A stretch of DNA of 64,000 bases from contig JBBINY010000001.1 of NCBI GenBank assembly GCA_037443645.1, positions 124,001 through 188,000 on the forward strand. Direction: 5' to 3'. Positions 59,618-64,000 of the stretch are shown here, one piece after another. The position numbers were made by a program, and so were the translations under genes. The notes beneath the pieces were generated by a model. It saw only the letters and a program-made list of their open reading frames with translations, did no database searches and was not told where the DNA came from. How positions within the stretch are numbered: the stretch's first letter is position 1; each line of letters begins with the position of its first letter. The DNA is from UBA2336 sp037443645. Its GTDB lineage: Bacteria; Bacteroidota; Bacteroidia; Cytophagales; Cyclobacteriaceae.

Positions 59618-62600
59618 TTCTTCATTCCAGGCGTATAACACCGGAACAATAAACAGGGTAATCAATGCCACTACCATGCCGCCAAATGTTGGAATGGCCA
59701 TCGGTATCATAATGTCAGATCCTCTTCCCGATGAGGTGAGTACCGGAAGAAGTGCCAGCAAAGTGGTTGCGGTAGTCATCAAACACGGCCGCACCCTGCG
59801 CAAGCCTGCTTCAAGTACGGCTTTGCGCACTTCGCTGGTGGTTTCGGGTTTATGTTTCTGCAAACTTTGTGTGAGATACGTTCCAATCACCACCCCGTCA
59901 TCCGTGGCAATACCGAACAACGCGATGAAGCCTACCCATACGGCAACACTCAGGTTGAACGTGCGCATTTGAAACAGTTCTCGGAAGTTTGTCCCAAAGA
60001 AGCTGAAGTCCATGAACCAATCCTGACCGTATAGCCACAACATCATAAAGCCTCCGGCAAACGCCATGGCGATAGCAGAGAAAATAAATAGAGAAGTAGC
60101 TACCGATCGGAACTGAAAATACAGAATCAAAAAAATGATCAGCAGCGAAAGTGGTATCACAATGCTCAGTCGTTTTTCTGCACGAAGTTGATTTTCGTAG
60201 CTACCTGAGAATTTATAACTCACGCCTGCAGGAACGATCAGTTCACCAGTTTTAATCTTTTCGTTTAAAAAGCGTTGAGTTTCTTCCACCACCGATACTT
60301 CGGCAAAGCCGTCTTTCTTATCGAGTAATACATAGCCCACTAAAAAAGAATCTTCGCCACGGATCATCATTGGCCCGGGCCTATAGGTGATACTGGCAAC
60401 CTCACTCAGCGGAATCTGTGCACCTGTTGGTGTTGAAATGAACACCCGACTGATCGACTCCGGATCACTGCGCCACTCGCGTGCATAGCGTGCGCGAATG
60501 GAATAACGCTCGCGCCCTTCCACGGTGGTGGTCATACTCATGCCTCCCAATGCCACTTCAATGTATTCCTGCACATCCACTACGTTGAGTCCGTAGCGTG
60601 CCATAGCCTTGCGGTTAAGATCAATTTCCATGTAGGGTTTTCCTAATGACCGGTCGGCATACACAGCTTCAGGTTTTACTGATGGCACTTCTTTTAATTG
60701 CTTTTCAAGCTCCAGACTGAAGGACTCAATGGTTTTTAAATCCGGGCCGTATACTTTTAATCCCATTGGTGCGCGCATGCCGGTTTGTAACATCACGAGT
60801 CGAGTTTCGATGGGTTGAAGTTTAGGCGCAGAGGTAACTCCGGGAATGTTCGCGACTTTTACAATTTCGTTCCAGATGTCATTCGGAGTTTTGATTTCGT
60901 TGCGCCACTGTCTGAAGTATTCTCCGTTTTCATCTTTTATCAGATGCTTATGGATATTTTTTGATAGGGATGGATATTCGTTGATATTGATGAATATTTC
61001 TTGACTGTTGTCAAAAAGCTTTCCAGTCGTTTTGTCAAAATATCCATACGTATCAATTGAATGTCCATCCATATCCAAATATCCACGAATATCAATTTTA
61101 TATCTTCCCTGTGCGTCAGTCTTAAACCGGAGTTTTCGTCCATTCTCATCTGTAATATATTCTGATTTATAGAGGATAATGTTTTCATACATCGACATTG
61201 GTGCCGGATCCAAAGCGGTTTCGGCACGGCCGGCTTTTCCGACAACCGTTTCCACTTCAGGAATAGAAGTAACCAGCATATCGAGTTGCTGAACTACTTG
61301 TTTGTTGGCTTCCACACCGGCATGGGGCATGGAAGTCGGCATCAGAAGGAATGCGCCTTCATCCAGCGAAGGCATAAATTCTTTGCCCATTCCCGGAAAG
61401 GTATGCGATAATGAACTCCATACCGAAGTGGTACGAATGTTCCAGCCAATAGTATCAAAACCTTTTTCAACAAATCCAAAAACCTTACTGAAGCCCAGCA
61501 TGATGTTCAGCCCGAGCAGCATGATGAAAGCGGGGATCAGTAAAAATTTCACTTTGTTATCTAAACACCAGGTGAGAATGCGTGGGTATAGCCGAATAAA
61601 GATGGTGAAGCCACCCAGCACCAAACCAATGATGAGTAGAATGAAAATAAAATTCAGCATAATGCTGTTGTGTACACCCAATGGCAACCACGTAGTAGCC
61701 AGCAGCCACGAAACGGCAGCCACGGAAATCGCCACGGTAATGGTTTCATGGAAACGGGAATATTTTTCCGGATAAAAGTGATCAAGCAGGTTATTGATCG
61801 CAAACATCATTAGCGCGATTCCCGCCCAGGGCAGATAAGCGATGGCAACGTACAATCCGGCTAACGCCAACAGGCCATTGCCGATCAGCCTGAATTTACC
61901 CGTACTGGTTTTCCAGCCGAACACCCAATGCGAAAAGGCCGGCATGATAATGAGTGTAAAAATCAAAGCGGCCACCAGTGCAAAAGTTTTGGTGTAGGCC
62001 AGCGGTCCAAACAATTTTCCTTCCGCAGCCTGAAGTGTAAATACCGGCAAGAAGCTTACGATGGTGGTGGATACTGCCGTAATAATGGCCGAGGAAACTT
62101 CTGACACTGCGTTATATACCGTGGTCATCAACGACTGTTCCTTTGGAGCTTCATCCAGGTGTCTCAGAATGTTTTCGTTGAGAATAATACCGAGGTCAAC
62201 CATCGTACCAATCGCGATAGCAATGCCGGAGAGGGCAACGATGTTGGCATCCACATGAAAGTATTTCATGAAGATGAAGCACATCAGTACAGCCAGCGGA
62301 AGCAGCGCGGAGATCAGAAATGAAGCCCGCAGGTTATACACCATCACGATGATCACAATAATGGTGATGAGAATCTGCAAGGTGATGGCATCGTTGAGGG
62401 TGCCCAATGTTTCATAGATCAGCTGGGTACGATCGTAGAACGGAACGATGGTTACTTTTGAGGTTCTTCCGTCTTCCAGTTTCTTTGATGGAAGCCCGGG
62501 GGCAATTTCCTTTATCTTCTCCTTTACCTTATTGATAACCGCCAGCGGATTATCACCATAGCGCGCCACCACCACACCCCCAACGGCTTCTGCTCCGCTC

Positions 62601-63490
62601 TTATCTAAAATTCCGAGCATGGAACGGTCGGCCGGACCAAGCGCAACGCGGGCAATGTCTTTGATGCGCACCGGAACATTCTGGTTCACGCGCACCACGG
62701 CATCTTCAATATCTTCAAGTTTCTTTACATAACCGAGTCCGCGGATGAGGTATTCCACGCGGTTGATTTCTACCGTGTTGGCGCCCACATCGCGGTTGGC
62801 GTTGCGCAGCGCCTGCATCACCTCCATCATAGAAATGCTGTACGTCTTCATGGCAACCGGATCGAGATCTACCTGGTACTCTTTTATATACCCGCCCACG
62901 CTGGCCACTTCGGCAACGCCTTCGGCACCGGTAAGTGCATAACGCACATAGAAATCCTGGATGGTGCGCAGTTCATGCATATCCCAGCCACCGGCCGGAT
63001 TTCCGTTTTCATCGCGGCCCTCAAGAGTGTACCAATACACCTGTCCGAGAGCTGTTGCATCCGGTCCAAGTTTGGGTTGTACATTCTGCGGAAGCAGACC
63101 CGAAGGAAGGGCGCTGAGTTTTTCAAGGACACGCGAACGGCTCCAGTAGTATTCAACTTCATCATCAAAAATGATGTAGATGGACGAGAAGCCGAACATG
63201 GATGTGCTGCGGATGGCTTTTACACCAGGCATGCCCAGCAAGGCTGTTGTAAGCGGATAGGTGATTTGATCTTCTACGTCCTGCGGTGAGCGACCCATCC
63301 ATTCCGTGAAAACAATCTGTTGGTTTTCACCGATGTCGGGAATGGCATCTACGGGTACAGGGTCTTGCGGAAGAAAACCGATGTTCCAGTTAAACGGTGC
63401 AGTAACCAATCCCCAGCCAACGATGGCCAGGAGAACGAGTACGGTTACCAGTTTTTGCTCAAGAAAAAATTTAATTATACGATTGATCAT
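59603..63490 (-). CDS. cusA: RND heavy-metal efflux pump, CusA/CzcA family, with an in-frame repeat insertion
   Basis: 1295 residues, inner-membrane proton-driven pump. The first helix (VTVLVLLAIVGWGLVTAP) is followed by the porter domain (AIPDIGENQQIVFTEW, RSTSMFGFSSIYIIF), TM2-6 with the proton-relay loop AIGTMVDLGIILNENIL, the second porter half and TM7-12 ending PVLYAWNEERKLK. Residues about 798-847 (YKIDIRGYLDMDGHS, INEYPSLSKNIHK) are encoded by a palindromic repeat (R5). The flanks, LRFKTDAQGR and DENGEYFRQWRNEI, are normal. This fits a tolerated insertion in a surface loop of the periplasmic domain. Cu(I)/Ag(I) is favoured by the operon partners. Confidence 0.92.
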   Translation of the reverse strand: MINRIIKFFLEQKLVTVLVLLAIVGWGLVTAPFNWNIGFLPQDPVPVDAIPDIGENQQIVFTEWMGRSPQDVEDQITYPLTTALLGMPGVKAIRSTSMFGFSSIYIIFDDEVEYYWSRSRVLEKLSALPSGLLPQNVQPKLGPDATALGQVYWYTLEGRDENGNPAGGWDMHELRTIQDFYVRYALTGAEGVAEVASVGGYIKEYQVDLDPVAMKTYSISMMEVMQALRNANRDVGANTVEINRVEYLIRGLGYVKKLEDIEDAVVRVNQNVPVRIKDIARVALGPADRSMLGILDKSGAEAVGGVVVARYGDNPLAVINKVKEKIKEIAPGLPSKKLEDGRTSKVTIVPFYDRTQLIYETLGTLNDAITLQILITIIVIIVMVYNLRASFLISALLPLAVLMCFIFMKYFHVDANIVALSGIAIAIGTMVDLGIILNENILRHLDEAPKEQSLMTTVYNAVSEVSSAIITAVSTTIVSFLPVFTLQAAEGKLFGPLAYTKTFALVAALIFTLIIMPAFSHWVFGWKTSTGKFRLIGNGLLALAGLYVAIAYLPWAGIALMMFAINNLLDHFYPEKYSRFHETITVAISVAAVSWLLATTWLPLGVHNSIMLNFIFILLIIGLVLGGFTIFIRLYPRILTWCLDNKVKFLLIPAFIMLLGLNIMLGFSKVFGFVEKGFDTIGWNIRTTSVWSSLSHTFPGMGKEFMPSLDEGAFLLMPTSMPHAGVEANKQVVQQLDMLVTSIPEVETVVGKAGRAETALDPAPMSMYENIILYKSEYITDENGRKLRFKTDAQGRYKIDIRGYLDMDGHSIDTYGYFDKTTGKLFDNSQEIFININEYPSLSKNIHKHLIKDENGEYFRQWRNEIKTPNDIWNEIVKVANIPGVTSAPKLQPIETRLVMLQTGMRAPMGLKVYGPDLKTIESFSLELEKQLKEVPSVKPEAVYADRSLGKPYMEIDLNRKAMARYGLNVVDVQEYIEVALGGMSMTTTVEGRERYSIRARYAREWRSDPESISRVFISTPTGAQIPLSEVASITYRPGPMMIRGEDSFLVGYVLLDKKDGFAEVSVVEETQRFLNEKIKTGELIVPAGVSYKFSGSYENQLRAEKRLSIVIPLSLLIIFLILYFQFRSVATSLFIFSAIAMAFAGGFMMLWLYGQDWFMDFSFFGTNFRELFQMRTFNLSVAVWVGFIALFGIATDDGVVIGTYLTQSLQKHKPETTSEVRKAVLEAGLRRVRPCLMTTATTLLALLPVLTSSGRGSDIMIPMAIPTFGGMVVALITLFIVPVLYAWNEERKLK
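60950..61100. repeat. Metal-operon repeat R5, palindromic, inside the cusA coding region
   Basis: On the plus strand GGATATT, GGGATGGATATTCGTTGATATTG-like words lie at 60951-60996 and TATCCATACG, CCATCCATATCC, ATATCCACGAATATC words at 61040-61096, in opposite orientation, around a spacer of about 45 bases. Same word family as R1-R4. It is read in frame in cusA without a stop. Confidence 0.75.
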
Positions 63491-63568
63491 AGTTCTGTTC
63501 TGTTGACTTCCTGAAAATGGAAATAAGAAGACACACCCATCTCATAAATGAGAATGGAAGAACAGGAA

Positions 63569-63973
63569 TCAGATCAAGAAAGACTGAATGGAGATGATAA
63601 TATCGTGCCCGGTAAGGGCAGGGGGATGATCATCCGGGTAAGAGGACGTGATTTGAACAGCCGGGATGATTTCGGCTAACACAACGGTATGATGTATCAC
63701 ATCAACCCAAGAAAGACACAGTAAGGTGACAGAAGGTGATTGAACCTTCAAATCCTGCGATTCATGAACAACCTGTTCATCGTTGCAGCAGCCTTCCATG
63801 GCTTTGCGATGACAAGGCGGGAGTTCCTGATGCCCGCAGCCATCGGCCTCATCTAAAAAAGCAATAGCCTTTAAAGCACCCCCGCAATAATGCGCACCCA
63901 CATAAAAACTGCTGGAGGCCATCAATACCAAAACGGCCAGCAGGAGGGCGGATATGGTGCGGAACAGTTTCAT
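63569..63973 (-). CDS. HYC_CC_PP family exported protein
   Basis: 134 residues with a signal sequence (FRTISALLLAVLVLMASSSF). The three signature motifs are present: HYC (28-30, AHYCGG), CC (62-63, EGCCNDE) and HPP (116-118, DDHPPALTG), with further Cys/His in GCGHQELPPCH. This small Bacteroidota family is found with copper/heavy-metal efflux genes and its Cys/His pattern suggests metal binding in the periplasm. It lies 78 bp upstream of cusA and probably heads the operon. The remaining bases to 64000 show no gene. Confidence 0.85.
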   Translation of the reverse strand: MKLFRTISALLLAVLVLMASSSFYVGAHYCGGALKAIAFLDEADGCGHQELPPCHRKAMEGCCNDEQVVHESQDLKVQSPSVTLLCLSWVDVIHHTVVLAEIIPAVQITSSYPDDHPPALTGHDIIISIQSFLI

Positions 63974-64000
63974 TGGTAAGCAAATGTACGGATTTTACAG

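Noticed and set aside
59362..59652. Small plus-strand ORF across the 100-N gap
   Set aside because: It is made of repeat words, N bases and the duplicated 55-bp flank; its peptide repeats itself only because of the assembly artefact.
55591..61100. CRISPR array or CRISPR-like repeats
   Set aside because: The repeats vary in word order and length, have no unique spacers of constant size, no leader and no cas genes, and one lies within a coding region.

Overview
The window reads as a chromosome segment of a Bacteroidota bacterium, most likely order Cytophagales. The evidence is a secreted protein with a gliding-motility/T9SS type B sorting domain, several TAnnTTTG-type -7 elements (the Bacteroidota promoter form), mostly A-rich rather than Shine-Dalgarno leaders, and families typical of the phylum (DUF4199, DUF4252, BatA-like, DUF2911, DUF3347, HYC_CC_PP). 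It looks like a draft or metagenome scaffold: there are four N runs, and one of them is flanked by an exact 55-bp duplication, which points to unmerged contigs. I saw no rRNA or tRNA gene, CRISPR array, transposase or prophage.

Layout. 1-5.8 kb: end of a TPR/SH3 membrane protein, a large T9SS protein, RlmD-type rRNA methyltransferase and small enzymes. 5.9-8.1 kb: ECF sigma factor, membrane anti-sigma candidate and two DUF4252 exported proteins. 8.2-11.9 kb: ABC exporter, CDF-like transporter, serine hydrolase. 11.9-18.3 kb: a hydroxyproline catabolic locus, with an AraC regulator (overlapped by an HNH endonuclease gene) divergent from a DapA-type deaminase, ketoglutarate-semialdehyde dehydrogenase, 4-hydroxyproline epimerase and D-amino-acid dehydrogenase. 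18.3-19.2 kb: a scar with a VOC-protein remnant and small uncertain ORFs, leading to a prohibitin-like lipoprotein. 20-22.6 kb: GH32 fructan hydrolase, zinc-ribbon protein, short SSB. 22.9-28.3 kb: BatA-like protein, a dihydroorotase homologue without its metal ligands, two DUF4199 proteins and a glycosyltransferase. 28.3-54.4 kb: mostly housekeeping genes (rny, zapA, a coiled-coil partner, pheT, radC, rpsT, peptidases, thiL, mce, IscA-type protein, OmpA/SPOR protein).

54.4-64 kb: a minus-strand metal (probably Cu/Ag) efflux operon in the order HYC_CC_PP protein, CusA, four-helix-bundle protein, TolC, CusB-DUF3347, DUF3347 lipoprotein, DUF2911 lipoprotein. This operon is studded with a local family of palindromic repeats built from words such as GGATATTGATGG. 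One copy lies in frame inside cusA, others form or abut the N-termini of TolC and CusB, and an inverted pair brackets the four-helix-bundle gene, an arrangement resembling 23S rRNA intervening sequences but located in an mRNA. I regard this as the most unusual feature of the window. Palindromes of similar design but with other words lie at about 11.9, 14.4, 43.4, 51.5 and 53.3 kb.
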